A stretch of 64,000 nt of DNA from Nitrobacter hamburgensis X14 (GCF_000013885.1 NC_007964.1:2218001-2282000), one strand, 5' to 3'. Counted from the stretch's first letter, positions 15,818 through 24,920 are shown. A program made the numbers and translations. The notes: generated by a model not told the origin, from the letters alone.

Positions 15818-17797
15818 TCAGGCCACGGACGGTTCGACATAGCGCGGGAACACGGGGACGGGTGGCGGCAACGTCGTGCCCGGCTTGATGCGGACGTGAC
15901 CGCCAAGCATCGCGAAATTTCGCTCAGAGGCGGGAATGCCGAGGAGGTCGAGCATCGTCGCGCATGACGCAGGCATCGCGGGCTGTGCCAGGATCGCGAT
16001 CTGGCGTACCACTTCAGCGGCGACATACAGCACCGTCTTCTGCCGCGCCGGATCGGTCTTGGCCAGGACCCAAGGCGCTTCGCCCGCAAAATAGCGGTTG
16101 GCTTCGGCGACGACGGCCCAGACCGCATTGAGCGCCTGATGAATCTGCTGCGTATTCATCGCCTCGCGCGCGACCGCGATCATACCGTCCGCCTGCGCGA
16201 GGATGGCTTTGTCGTTGTCGCTGAAGTCACCGGGCTCCGGTAGTGCGCCGTCGTGTTGCTTGGCGATCATCGACAGCGAGCGCTGCGCAAGGTTGCCGAA
16301 GTCGTTGGCGAGGTCGGCATTGATGCGCGCCACGATAGCCTCGTGGTTGTAGCTGCCGTCCTGCCCGAACGGCACCTCGCGCAGGAAGAAGTAGCGCACC
16401 TGATCGACGCCGTATTGCGCGGCGAGGTTGAAGGGATCGACGACGTTGCCGACCGACTTCGACATCTTCTCGCCGCGGTTGAACAGGAAGCCGTGAGCAT
16501 AGACCCGCTTCTGCAACGGGATGCCCGCCGACATCAGGAAGGCCGGCCAGTAAACGGCGTGAAAGCGAATGATGTCCTTGCCGATGATGTGGAGGTCGGC
16601 CGGCCAGTAGCGCCAGTCCTTGTCGTTTTCGTCCGGAAAACCGACACCGGTGATGTAGTTGGTCAGCGCATCGACCCAGACGTACATGACGTGCTCGGGA
16701 TCGTCGGGCACCTTGACGCCCCAGTCGAAGGTGGTGCGCGAGATCGACAGATCCTTGAGGCCGCCCTTCACAAAACTGATGACTTCATTGCGGCGGGAAT
16801 CCGGGCCTATGAAGTCCGGCTGGCTTTCGTACAGCGCGAGCAGCCTGTCCTGATAGGCCGACAGTTTGAAGAAATAGCTCTTCTCCTCGACCCACTCTAC
16901 CGGCGTGCCCTGCGGGCCACGTCGCACGTTGTCCTCGCCAACGACGGTCTCGTCCTCCGCGTAATAGGCTTCGTCGCGCACCGAATACCAGCCGGCGTAA
17001 CTCGACAGGTAGATGTCGCCATTCGCCGCCATGCGTTTCCAAATTTCCTGGACCGAATGGTGATGTGCGGGTTCCGAGGTGCGGATGAACCGGTTGAACG
17101 AAATGTTCAGCGTCTCATCGAGCTTCCGCAGTAGCTCGGCGTTTCGCGTAGCGAGTTCAAGCGCGGATATATTTTCCTTCTGCGCGGTCTGCACCATCTT
17201 CTGGCCGTGCTCGTCGGTGCCGGTCAGAAAGAACACGTCCTTGCCGTCGAGTCGCTGGAAGCGCGCCAGCACGTCCGTGGCAATCGCCTCATAGGCGTGC
17301 CCGATATGCGGTGCGCCGTTCGGATAAACGATCGCCGTCGTGATGTAGAAAGTGTTGGTGCGGGCCGGCGTGACGCTCGAAGGCGTCGGCGGCGCGGTCG
17401 TGCCGGGCCGACGTGACGTTGCGGACTTCGCCGGACGCTTTGCTGCGGATCGCTTCGGCGCAGCCTTTTTCGCAGTGACCTTGTTCGTCGCCGCTTTTTT
17501 CGGAATTTTTTTTGTAGCTGGCTGTTTTTTGGCCGCTCGCTTCGCCGCCTTCTTTACTGTCTTTTTGGCTTTCTTCGGTACGCGCGCTTTTGTTGTCTTT
17601 TTGGTCTTCTTCGGGGCGCGCGCTTTTGTCGTCGTCTTCGTGCTCGTCTTTTTTGTGCGTTTGCCGGTCTTTCGGGCGCTCGCCTTCTTGCTGCGCTTCT
17701 TCACAATAGAGGCGCGATCGGTGGCGGCGTGGCGCGATTTGCGTGCCTTGCTTGCACGGGACTTTTTGGCCGGTTTCTTCTTAGCGGGAGCCACCAC
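15818..17797 (-). CDS. metG: Methionyl-tRNA synthetase with Lys/Ala-rich N-terminal extension
   Basis: Class I aminoacyl-tRNA synthetase. The catalytic core starts near residue 148 (TFYITTAIVYPNG), has the HIGH motif PHIGHAYE and the KMSKS motif EKMSKSVGNVVDP, then the helical anticodon-binding domain. No zinc-knuckle cysteines are seen after LTGTDEHGQKM, as in the MetG2-type enzymes. Before the core lie about 145 residues made mainly of Lys, Ala, Thr and Arg (KKAAKRAAKKQPATKKI-like), resembling histone H1 tails. The start is GTG at 17797 with AAGGA five bases before it. Between there and the core I found only a second GTG and one GTG near residue 32, so most of the tail must be translated. 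Typical MetRS of this type are about 510 residues. Confidence 0.95.
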   Translation of the reverse strand: MVAPAKKKPAKKSRASKARKSRHAATDRASIVKKRSKKASARKTGKRTKKTSTKTTTKARAPKKTKKTTKARVPKKAKKTVKKAAKRAAKKQPATKKIPKKAATNKVTAKKAAPKRSAAKRPAKSATSRRPGTTAPPTPSSVTPARTNTFYITTAIVYPNGAPHIGHAYEAIATDVLARFQRLDGKDVFFLTGTDEHGQKMVQTAQKENISALELATRNAELLRKLDETLNISFNRFIRTSEPAHHHSVQEIWKRMAANGDIYLSSYAGWYSVRDEAYYAEDETVVGEDNVRRGPQGTPVEWVEEKSYFFKLSAYQDRLLALYESQPDFIGPDSRRNEVISFVKGGLKDLSISRTTFDWGVKVPDDPEHVMYVWVDALTNYITGVGFPDENDKDWRYWPADLHIIGKDIIRFHAVYWPAFLMSAGIPLQKRVYAHGFLFNRGEKMSKSVGNVVDPFNLAAQYGVDQVRYFFLREVPFGQDGSYNHEAIVARINADLANDFGNLAQRSLSMIAKQHDGALPEPGDFSDNDKAILAQADGMIAVAREAMNTQQIHQALNAVWAVVAEANRYFAGEAPWVLAKTDPARQKTVLYVAAEVVRQIAILAQPAMPASCATMLDLLGIPASERNFAMLGGHVRIKPGTTLPPPVPVFPRYVEPSVA

Positions 17798-17849
17798 GAA
17801 TTCCTTATGGGTCAGGCTGGATGTCGAGAACGATCATGGGCGGAGCGTT

Positions 17850-18890
17850 TTACCGCGTTGCTTCTGCAAGAAGCCCGAACACCGAAAAAACCAGCGGTTT
17901 TCGCTCGAGATTGTAGGTTTCCGTCTCGCGCGCGGCATTGTTGATCTTTTCCCATACCTCCGCCAGCCGTGCAAGGCGAGGAAGATTGGCGTTGGCATCG
18001 CCGGTGCGGAGACGCTCGGCGATCCAACGGTCAACGCTGTCGACGAAGGCGCCAAGCGCGGCGCGGTCGCTGCCGCCGAGCGCATCGCCCAGTGCGTGCA
18101 GTTCGCGCGGATCGACCTGCGGAAGGCTGTCCAACAACGCCGCCGTCCGCTGATGAAGTTTCAGCGCGCCGCCCCCGACCAGGGCCAGCGCTCGCGCCAC
18201 GCTGCCTTCGGCCGCGTCGGCGGCTTCCCGCAGCGACGCATCGTCGGGCGCGATCCGCGCCGCCTCGGCGGCCGCCCGGATCACATCGCCGGCGGCCAGC
18301 GGCCGCAGCGCGAGCTTGCGGCAGCGCGACTGGATCGTCGGCAAGATTCGGGCCGGCGCGTGGCTGACTAGAAGAAACAGCGATAGATGTGGCGGCTCCT
18401 CGAGAACCTTGAGCAGCGCGTTGGCGGCATTGGGGTTGAGTTCGTCGACGGTATCGACGATGCACACCCGCCAGCCGCCCACGGCCGCGGTCGAGCCGAA
18501 AAAGGCGATTGTCTCCCGGGTCTGCTCGACGCTGATGACCGTGCGCATGACGCCCTTTTCGTTGGGCGTCCGCTCCAGCGTCAGGAGTCCGCCATGCGTG
18601 TCGGCCGCGACATGGCGGGCAACCGGATGCATCGGGTCCAGTTCGAGCGTTTCCGCCGATTGCACCGGCGACATGGCGGGGTCGCCGTGCGCAAGCACAA
18701 ACCGCGCCATCCGGTAGGCCAGCGTCGCCTTGCCGATCCCCGGTGCGCCGCCGATCAGCCACGCGTGCGGGATGCGGCCGCCACGGTAGGCGTCGAGCAA
18801 GGTTCGCTCCGCCTCGCCATGACCGAAAAGAGCGGTGGTTTCGCGCGGATGCAGGACGGACTTCTCCGCGGCGGTGGGGCGGGCGATCAT
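17850..18890 (-). CDS. holB: DNA polymerase III subunit delta prime
   Basis: Clamp-loader subunit that helps load the beta clamp at replication forks. The AAA+ domain shows FGHGEAERTLLDAYRGGRI, the P-loop-like GGAPGIGKATLAYRMA and the VVDELNPNAANALLKVLEEP-like box seen here as TVDELNPNAANALLKVLEEP, with the SRC-like motif IQSRCRKLALRPL. The frame is open upstream to 18950, but the ATG at 18890 overlaps the tmk stop (ATGA) and gives the normal N-terminus MIARPTAAE, so I start there. Length about 346 residues. It lies between tmk and metG as in many Rhizobiales. Confidence 0.93.
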   Translation of the reverse strand: MIARPTAAEKSVLHPRETTALFGHGEAERTLLDAYRGGRIPHAWLIGGAPGIGKATLAYRMARFVLAHGDPAMSPVQSAETLELDPMHPVARHVAADTHGGLLTLERTPNEKGVMRTVISVEQTRETIAFFGSTAAVGGWRVCIVDTVDELNPNAANALLKVLEEPPHLSLFLLVSHAPARILPTIQSRCRKLALRPLAAGDVIRAAAEAARIAPDDASLREAADAAEGSVARALALVGGGALKLHQRTAALLDSLPQVDPRELHALGDALGGSDRAALGAFVDSVDRWIAERLRTGDANANLPRLARLAEVWEKINNAARETETYNLERKPLVFSVFGLLAEATR

Positions 18891-19579
18891 GCGCGTGTGA
18901 CTTTCGTGCTGGAGTCCGCCACCAGCACGCGGTCGCGCAGCGCCGCCCACACGCCCGCGGCGACGGTATTGACGTCGGCGTTGGCGTCGATCACCACGCA
19001 GCGTTGCGGGTCGCTCGCGGCGATGTCCCGATAGGCGTCGCGGAGTTTCTGGTGAAACGCAACGTCTTCGGCTTCGAAGCGGTCTGGCGCGCCGCTGCCG
19101 CGGCGAACGGCGGCGCGCTGCATCCCGATCTCCACCGGCACGTCGAGGATCACGGTCAGGTCAGGCTTGAGATCGCCGATGGTCACCCGCTCCAGCGCGT
19201 TCAGCACGCCGGGCAGTACGTCGCCCAGCCGGCCCTGATAGGCACGGGTCGAATCGGCAAAGCGGTCGCAGAGCACCCAGATGCCCTGCTCCAGCGCGGG
19301 CTTGATGACAGTATGCACATGGTCGTCGCGCGCCGCCGCAAACAGCAAGGTTTCCGCGTAAGCGCCTAGCAGCTTTCCCATGCCGGACAGCACGAGGTGG
19401 CGAATGATTTCGGCGCCCGGCGATCCGCCGGGTTCGCGGGTGACGATGGCCCGCAGCTTCGCCGCATTGAGACGCTCGGCGAGGATGTTGATCTGCGTGG
19501 ATTTGCCGGACCCCTCGCCGCCCTCGAAGGTAATGAAGCGCCCGCGCAGCAGGCCCACTTTGGGCGCGGCCTCGGTCAT
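18887..19579 (-). CDS. tmk: Thymidylate kinase
   Basis: Phosphorylates dTMP to dTDP. P-loop FEGGEGSGKSTQINIL is followed by the dTMP-binding VTREPGGSPGAEIIR, then LCDRFADSTRAYQG and the lid region RRGSGAPDRFEAED. The chosen start (MTEAAPK, ATG at 19579) overlaps the dacF stop (TGATG) and gives 230 residues. The longer open frame upstream is a shadow of dacF. Translationally coupled with holB downstream. Confidence 0.95.
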   Translation of the reverse strand: MTEAAPKVGLLRGRFITFEGGEGSGKSTQINILAERLNAAKLRAIVTREPGGSPGAEIIRHLVLSGMGKLLGAYAETLLFAAARDDHVHTVIKPALEQGIWVLCDRFADSTRAYQGRLGDVLPGVLNALERVTIGDLKPDLTVILDVPVEIGMQRAAVRRGSGAPDRFEAEDVAFHQKLRDAYRDIAASDPQRCVVIDANADVNTVAAGVWAALRDRVLVADSSTKVTRA

Positions 19580-20823
19580 CAGAGCCTCGCGGCGCCCGAG
19601 CGCACCATCCCGATGACGAGCTCGATCGCCCCGTCCATCGCGCGGCGCATGGTCGAGCCGACGCCGACGGCGTCCGTGGCATGAACCGGCGTTTCGACCG
19701 CAACCTCCTTGCCGCGCCACACCTTGATAACGCCGATGGGCTGTTCCGGCGCTATCGGGGCGTGAACAGGTCCCGTATAGACGATACGTGCGATCAGCCT
19801 GTCGCTGCCGTTCTTCTGGACCATGACCTGGACCGGTTCAGACGCGGCGACCCGGACGGAGCCACTGTCGCCGCCAAACACCTTGGCGTAGCCGATCGTC
19901 TGTTCCGCGGCGAACAGGGTTCGCACTTCGAAATTCCGAAAACCCCATTCCAGCAGCTTCTTGGCTGCGGCCGCGCGGTCGTCCGCGCTCGCGAGGCCGT
20001 TCACCACGACGATCAGCCGCGTGCCGTTCTGGACGGCCGAGCCGACCATGCCGTAGCCGCCCTCCTTGGTGTAGCCGGTCTTGAGCCCGTCGGCCCCCTC
20101 CATCGCGGTCAGCAGCGGGTTGCGGTTGAACTGGCGGATCTTGTTCCAGGTGAATTCGCGTTCGCCGAACAGCTTGTAGAAATCCGGGTACGTCAGGACG
20201 ATGTGGCGCGCCAGCACAGCAAGCTCGCGGACCGTCATCTTGTTGCCGGGATCCGGCAGGCCGTTGGAATTGGCGAAGGTCGAGCGGGTCATGCCCAGGT
20301 CCCGCGCCCGCGCTGTCATCTTTTCCGCGAAGGCGCTCTCGTTACCGGCAATGCCCTCCGCCAGCGCCATACAGGAATCGTTGCCGCTCTGGATGATCGC
20401 ACCATGCAGGAGATCGTCTACGGAGACGCGGCTGTTGATCGCCGCGAACATGGTCGATCCGCCAGAAGGCGCCCCGCCCTTGCGCCAGGTGTTCTCGCTG
20501 ATAACGAACTCGTCGGTGAGCTTGATCTGGCCTTTCCGGATGGCGTCGAACACCACCTCCACCGTCATCAACTTCATCATGCTGGACGGTGCATGCAGTT
20601 CGTCGGCGTTCTTTTCGAACAGCACGCTACCGCTGTTGGCTTCGACCAGAATCGCGGTCGGGGCAACCGTCTCGTATATTTCTTCCTTCTTGGCACCCTG
20701 CACGCTGTTGTTGGCAGCCAGCGCGATGCCATCGAAGCCGACCGCAAGGACAATGGCGGCGGCCATCAGACCGCGCCAGGTGAGGCCCTGGCGTCTGTCA
20801 GGCGTGAAAGATCTGGCTGTCAT
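19579..20823 (-). CDS. dacF: D-alanyl-D-alanine carboxypeptidase (PBP5/6 family)
   Basis: Periplasmic penicillin-binding protein that trims the terminal D-Ala from peptidoglycan stem peptides. A signal peptide is evident (WRGLMAAAIVLAVGFDGIALA). Active-site motifs are SMMK in HAPSSMMKLMTVE, SGN in IQSGNDSCMALAEG and KTG in DGLKTGYTKEGGYG. The C-terminal PBP5_C domain follows, with an amphipathic end (GAIELVIGMVR) that may anchor the protein to the membrane. 414 residues, normal length. The symbol is given by family; dacA/dacC would be equally acceptable. Confidence 0.92.
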   Translation of the reverse strand: MTARSFTPDRRQGLTWRGLMAAAIVLAVGFDGIALAANNSVQGAKKEEIYETVAPTAILVEANSGSVLFEKNADELHAPSSMMKLMTVEVVFDAIRKGQIKLTDEFVISENTWRKGGAPSGGSTMFAAINSRVSVDDLLHGAIIQSGNDSCMALAEGIAGNESAFAEKMTARARDLGMTRSTFANSNGLPDPGNKMTVRELAVLARHIVLTYPDFYKLFGEREFTWNKIRQFNRNPLLTAMEGADGLKTGYTKEGGYGMVGSAVQNGTRLIVVVNGLASADDRAAAAKKLLEWGFRNFEVRTLFAAEQTIGYAKVFGGDSGSVRVAASEPVQVMVQKNGSDRLIARIVYTGPVHAPIAPEQPIGVIKVWRGKEVAVETPVHATDAVGVGSTMRRAMDGAIELVIGMVRSGAARL

Positions 20824-20939
20824 GCACCGCGTCCCGAATAGGAAGTTCTAACAGTTGGGACCATCGCAAACAACATGGGCCGCGCCCGGATAGCGCCGGG
20901 GCATGTCGATACGGTTGATCGGTTGCGGACGAGCGGCGC

Positions 20940-21878
20940 TTAGTAGAGTCCGCGCCCCGAGAGCGGTTCGCTCGGTCCGCGCGGGTCGATGGGCGCATAA
21001 GCGGCGACCGGGCGGACATCGCTCGTCACGTCGTCGCCGCTGACGTCGTAGGAAACCGCCCGAGGATTATCCCGCATCTGTGGATGCGGCCGAGCGCGGC
21101 TGGACGCCGACATTTCGGACGTCGCATTGATCGAGTCGGCGTCCACCGAGGTATGTCCGAGCGCATAGGGTCGCCCGTCCGGCGTCGGTACATCACCGCG
21201 GATCGCGCGTCCGGACGGCGCGAGTTCAGGCACAAACGGCCGCGCCGACGCGATCCTGACCGTGGATGGCGACGGCGCCGGTTCACCGGTTCGCAGAGTC
21301 GCCATCAATTGCCGGTCATCCGAACCTTCGAGTGGCGCGCGTCCAACGTATTCGACCCGGACCCGCGCGACGCCCCTGCCCTTGAACTCCAGCAACTCGG
21401 CGGCCTTGTTCGAGACGTCGATCAGCCTATTGCCGTGATACGGCCCGCGATCATTGACGCGGACGATCAGGGATCTGCCGTTGCTGAGGTTGGTCACCCG
21501 TGCATAGCACGGCAACGGCAGCGTCGGGTGCGCGGCCGACAGCGAGGCCATGTCGAAAACCTCGCCGTTGGCGGTCAAACGGCCATGGAAGGCGTCACCA
21601 TACCATGAAGCGAGCCCTTCGGCACGGTAATGGGTATTTTCCTCGGGAACGTAGACGCGCCCGGCGACGGTGTAAGGCTTGCCGACCCGGTAAGTCCCGC
21701 CGCCCTTCGGCACCGGCTCGCCGAAGCCGACGACCCGGGGGCTGCTCGAAACCCCGTATTTTGGATCAATCCGGCTGAATTTGCCCGACGACCCGCAACT
21801 GGCCAACATCAGGCACACGCCCGCAGCCGCAATAGCGCGCGCGGCACGGCCGATTCGATCTGAGTCTGGCTTCCCCAT
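20940..21878 (-). CDS. rlpA: RlpA-family septal lipoprotein (double-psi beta-barrel)
   Basis: Outer-membrane lipoprotein with a double-psi beta-barrel of the lytic transglycosylase type. The start MGKPDSDR at 21878 gives a signal peptide ending in the lipobox LMLASCGSSGK. The longer open frame upstream runs through the PilZ gene and lacks a signal. The barrel shows GLASWYGDAFHGRLTANGE, YARVTNLSNGRSLIVRVNDR and GPYHGNRLIDVSNKAAELL, with the catalytic Asp in VNDRGP. No SPOR domain is recognised at the C-terminus; the tail is low complexity. It precedes dacF by 116 bases, both acting on peptidoglycan. Confidence 0.92.
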   Translation of the reverse strand: MGKPDSDRIGRAARAIAAAGVCLMLASCGSSGKFSRIDPKYGVSSSPRVVGFGEPVPKGGGTYRVGKPYTVAGRVYVPEENTHYRAEGLASWYGDAFHGRLTANGEVFDMASLSAAHPTLPLPCYARVTNLSNGRSLIVRVNDRGPYHGNRLIDVSNKAAELLEFKGRGVARVRVEYVGRAPLEGSDDRQLMATLRTGEPAPSPSTVRIASARPFVPELAPSGRAIRGDVPTPDGRPYALGHTSVDADSINATSEMSASSRARPHPQMRDNPRAVSYDVSGDDVTSDVRPVAAYAPIDPRGPSEPLSGRGLY

Positions 21879-22314
21879 GCGCCCCCAAGACCAATTCCCC
21901 GGCGGCATGCCACGTATCGCAGCGCCGGTCAGCATGATACGGCCCACATCCATACCAAGCCGTGAACATATCGCAGCGCGAACACGGCGGAAATGGGGAG
22001 AGTGGGCGATCGGCGGGACAGGTGGTAAATCGAAGGTTGCTGCCCGGCGGGATGGAGTCGTCCTCCGCATTGGCCTGCTCGAAGGCAATTCCGATCCGGT
22101 TCTGCTTGATCCAGATCACCCGGCAGCGCCGAATCACGCGATCCTTCTCAGTCATGAGTTGGAAATGTGACGGGACAAAAGCCGGATCCGGGACTTCGAC
22201 GGCAGCTCCGTGGGAGGACACGTTCAACAGTCGACAGCGCATACTCAATCCGCCAGCGGAAATGTAAGCCGGTTCGTCGATTTCGACGCGCGGATGTTTG
22301 CGGCGATCGTCCAT
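21766..22314 (-). CDS. PilZ-domain protein with atypical C-terminal tail
   Basis: Likely cyclic-di-GMP-responsive protein. Residues 1-85 form a PilZ domain starting MDDRRKHPRVEI (RxxxR-type motif) with CRLLNVSSHGAAVEVP, close to the (D/N)xSxxG motif. Most relatives are about 85-110 residues. Here the frame runs on for about 95 Cys/Arg-rich residues that overlap rlpA by 113 bases, suggesting a lost stop or a frameshift near 22050. The PilZ part is secure. The natural end is doubtful. Confidence 0.75.
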   Translation of the reverse strand: MDDRRKHPRVEIDEPAYISAGGLSMRCRLLNVSSHGAAVEVPDPAFVPSHFQLMTEKDRVIRRCRVIWIKQNRIGIAFEQANAEDDSIPPGSNLRFTTCPADRPLSPFPPCSRCDMFTAWYGCGPYHADRRCDTWHAAGELVLGAHGEARLRSNRPCRARYCGCGRVPDVGQLRVVGQIQPD

Positions 22315-22908
22315 TGGTGAATACTTTGTCTTTACGTATGCACGCGGGATGATCGCGACGCTCGCGCCATACCACGCGTCCTCAGCGGCACGAACTCTAT
22401 CGCGGTCGGCCTAACGAAACACCAATGGGCATGAAGTTTCCGGCAGCCTCAGGCCGGCTTTTGCACACAGGACGATCTTCGCCGCCCGTCAGAAAGCGAT
22501 CTCGATCTATCCGAAGGTATAGGGAAGAGCGCATCGCCGTCCCCGCAGCGATGCATCGAACCCTGGCCACGATGCTCCAAAACGAGCCTGGGCCAGAGGC
22601 GATACAGAGGCAACAGAGGGCATGACCATCAGCTCAAGGAAACGATCAGCATGAGCAGACATGCCGTTGTAAAACCGTCTGTTTTGATGGGGGAAGCTGA
22701 CCTTCTGCTGAAAACGGAATCAGCGGCGGCATGACCGTGTCTTGCTCCGGTAGCGTGAAGCAGGCTCGACGACTGGCTTTCGAGCCGCCCCTCGTGTGCA
22801 TCGCGGATAGAATCATCCTTCCGCCACCGATCTGGCTTTTTGTAGAAAACCCGTTCGCATTGCGCTTCGACGAGGCGTGCGGTAAGCGGTCGAAATTCCT
22901 GAGACGAC
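22315..22908. other. Intergenic region, no gene seen
   Basis: About 590 bases between the divergent PilZ gene and tRNA-Ser. Open frames here lack ribosome-binding sites and protein-like composition. The promoter of the tRNA gene should lie in its right end. Confidence 0.5.
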
Positions 22909-22998
22909 GGAAGGGTGGCCGAGTGGTTTAAGGCACCGGTCTTGAAAACCGGCGTGGGTGCAAGCCCACCGTGGGTTCGAATCCCACCCCTTCCGCCA
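22909..22998 (+). tRNA. tRNA-Ser (anticodon TGA)
   Basis: A 90-base gene including encoded CCA. Acceptor stem GGAAGGG (22909-22915) pairs with CCCTTCC (22988-22994), then G and CCA. The anticodon arm has CCGGT, loop CTTGAAA and ACCGG, giving anticodon TGA. A long variable arm (GTGGGTGCAAGCCCAC) marks it as serine type. Its last 14 bases are repeated at 40304-40317, so it is the integration site of the element to its right and is restored by the integrated copy. Confidence 0.97.
22985..22998 (+). repeat. attL core of the integrated element (tRNA 3' end)
   Basis: CACCCCTTCCGCCA, identical to 40304-40317. It forms the 3' end of tRNA-Ser, the usual target for P4-type integrases, and the integrase gene begins about 160 bases away. 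Confidence 0.88.
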
Positions 22999-23113
22999 CT
23001 GGCCATTCCCAACCTGTCCCATGAGATTAAAAAAGACTAGCATTTGCCGTTAGATACGCCGTAAACTAGTCCCGATCCGTCCCTCTATCGTCCCAGCCAA
23101 TCCCAGAAAAAAC

Positions 23114-23152
23114 GGGGTATCGAATGGGGTATCTGGGACGGGAATGGGGTAT
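23114..23152. promoter_or_regulatory. Three GGGGTAT repeats beside attL, possible integrase arm sites
   Basis: GGGGTAT at 23114-23120, 23126-23132 and 23146-23152, between attL and the integrase coding start. Related copies occur near attR at 40222-40227 (GGGTAT) and 40233-40239. Their placement at both ends suggests arm-type binding sites for the integrase or its excisionase. They could also be operators of the int promoter. Confidence 0.35.
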
Positions 23153-23158
23153 TTTTCG

Positions 23159-24394
23159 ATGCTAACGGATACTGCGATCAGGAAGGCAAAACCGGGCGAC
23201 AAGCCCTTCAAGATGGCCGACTCTGGTGGCCTTCACCTCTATGTCTCGACCGCGGGCGGCAAGCTTTGGCGATTCCGCTATCGGTACGCCGACAAAGAAA
23301 AGCTCCTCACTATCGGTCCTTACCCGGATATCAGCCTCGTTGATGCCCGTGCGGCCCGAGACGCCGCCAAGGCATCCTTGCGCGACGGCCGCGATCCCGG
23401 CGTCATCAAGAAACTGCGGAAGCTCGCCAACGTCACCAGCACCGCCAACACGTTCGAAGCGATCGCCCGCGAATGGTACGACCTGAATAAGGGCCAATGG
23501 GTCGAGCGCCATGCCGACGATGTACTCACCAGCCTTGAGCGCGAAGTCTTCCCTGTGCTCGGCAATATCCCTGTGGCCGATATCAAGGCGCCCGAAGTCT
23601 TGGCTGTGCTGCGCGGTATCGAGGCTCGCGCGAAGGAAACGGCGCGGCGAGTCCGGCAGCGCATGTCGGCGGTGTTCGTCTACGCAATCAGCTCGGGCCG
23701 CGCCGACGCCGATCCGGCCGCGACCGTCCAGAAGGCCATGGCTCCGATGGTCAAGGGACGCCAGCCTGCCATTACCGATCTGGATGCCGCCCGCGAGATG
23801 CTGGGGAAAGCCGAAGCCGAGAAAGCGCATCCAGCTACAAAGCTAGCCCTACGAATTATTGCCCTGACTGTCGTTCGTCCGGGAACGCTCATCACCACGC
23901 CATGGTCGGAGTGGACCGATATGGAAGATGGCGTCTGGCGCATCCCGGCGGCGCGGATGAAACTGCGGCTGCAACACAAGGATGATGATGCTCGGGACCA
24001 TTGGGTGCCGCTATCAAGGCAAGCCTTGGAGGCTGTCGAAGCGCTGCGCACCCTGACCGGCCGCGGTCCGATCCCCTTCCCGAACACCCGCCACGCGCAC
24101 AGGACCATGTCAGAGAACGCCATCGGGTATCTGTTGAACCGTGCGGGGTATCACCACCGCCATGTCCCCCACGGATGGCGGGCAACATTTTCCAGCGTGA
24201 TGAATGAGCGGTTTCCGGCTGACAAACCGATTATCGACCTGATGCTGGCTCACGTCCCGAAGGACAAGGTCGAAGGTGCTTACAATCGCGCCCTGCATCT
24301 GGAACGCCGCCGAAAGTTGGCGCAGGAATGGGCGGACTTGATCTTGAAGGATGCGCGGCCCGCTGCTGATTTGCTGGTCGGACCGAGGAAGTAG
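23159..24394 (+). CDS. int: Tyrosine site-specific integrase (P4 type)
   Basis: Catalyses insertion into and excision from tRNA-Ser. The N-terminal DUF4102 arm-binding domain begins LTDTAIRKAKPG and includes SGGLHLYVSTAGGKLWRFRY and YPDISLVDARAARD. A central SAM-like domain follows. Catalytic residues are Arg in TVVRPGTLITTPWSEW, HxxR in HGWRATFSSVMNERF, His in MLAHVPKDK and Tyr in EGAYNRALHLERR. The ATG at 23159 (MLTDTAIRKAKPG) matches the usual family start better than the in-frame ATG at 23144. 411 residues, complete. It is the first gene inside attL and points into the element. Confidence 0.95.
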   Translation: MLTDTAIRKAKPGDKPFKMADSGGLHLYVSTAGGKLWRFRYRYADKEKLLTIGPYPDISLVDARAARDAAKASLRDGRDPGVIKKLRKLANVTSTANTFEAIAREWYDLNKGQWVERHADDVLTSLEREVFPVLGNIPVADIKAPEVLAVLRGIEARAKETARRVRQRMSAVFVYAISSGRADADPAATVQKAMAPMVKGRQPAITDLDAAREMLGKAEAEKAHPATKLALRIIALTVVRPGTLITTPWSEWTDMEDGVWRIPAARMKLRLQHKDDDARDHWVPLSRQALEAVEALRTLTGRGPIPFPNTRHAHRTMSENAIGYLLNRAGYHHRHVPHGWRATFSSVMNERFPADKPIIDLMLAHVPKDKVEGAYNRALHLERRRKLAQEWADLILKDARPAADLLVGPRK

Positions 24395-24439
24395 ACCGGC
24401 ACCCATCGGATGCCGGTCTGCCGATCAATCCGTCAGCGG

Positions 24440-24853
24440 TCAGAACACCTCCACACCAACCAACACGCGTCCACCCGTCCGCGAGACTGGTCGATTTTTG
24501 CGAACTGCACCGACGCCCTCTTCAAGGTCGATCGTGCCCAAGTGGTTTGCCTGCCAACTGGCAGAGGCTTGGTTGAAGGTCGACGTCCAGCCAAGGCTCG
24601 CCTCGCCGTCCTCGGTCGGTTCAGCGCCGTCGTGTTCGTCCTCGCAATCGTCGCCAGCATTGGCGTTCATGGCGAATCCGAAACCTTCCTGCGGTTGATC
24701 CTCTGGACGGAAGCCGCCGTTAGAGAAGCCCAGCGACGGTTCAAGGTCGTTGTCACCATCCATAGTATTCAGCATGTCGATTAATAGGTCGATTTGGGCC
24801 TCGACGACTTGGCGGCGTATCGGTTTTGGTGTGGTAGATTTGGCCTTAGCCAT
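24440..24853 (-). CDS. Conserved hypothetical protein of alphaproteobacterial mobile elements
   Basis: A 137-residue acidic protein. VEAQIDLLIDMLNTMDGD followed by DLEPSLGF, EDEHDGAEPTEDGEASLG and a WQANHLG-like segment is a pattern I associate with hypothetical proteins of rhizobial phages and plasmids (DLEPSLG...EDEHDGAEP). No enzyme motif is seen. It is divergent from the RHH gene at 24940, with which it shares an 86-base intergenic region containing candidate operators. Confidence 0.65.
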   Translation of the reverse strand: MAKAKSTTPKPIRRQVVEAQIDLLIDMLNTMDGDNDLEPSLGFSNGGFRPEDQPQEGFGFAMNANAGDDCEDEHDGAEPTEDGEASLGWTSTFNQASASWQANHLGTIDLEEGVGAVRKNRPVSRTGGRVLVGVEVF

Positions 24854-24920
24854 GCTCGCGGTCCTTTCGCGGGTTTGGTTAGGGCCGGACGCGAGGTCGC
24901 CACCTTGCTCCGGCCTGTCT

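Noticed and set aside
17352..18371. 339-residue plus-strand frame rich in Phe/Leu/Val resembling a membrane protein
   Set aside because: It is the antisense of the lysine-rich metG tail (AAG read backwards gives CTT) and of holB; the hydrophobic look is an artefact.
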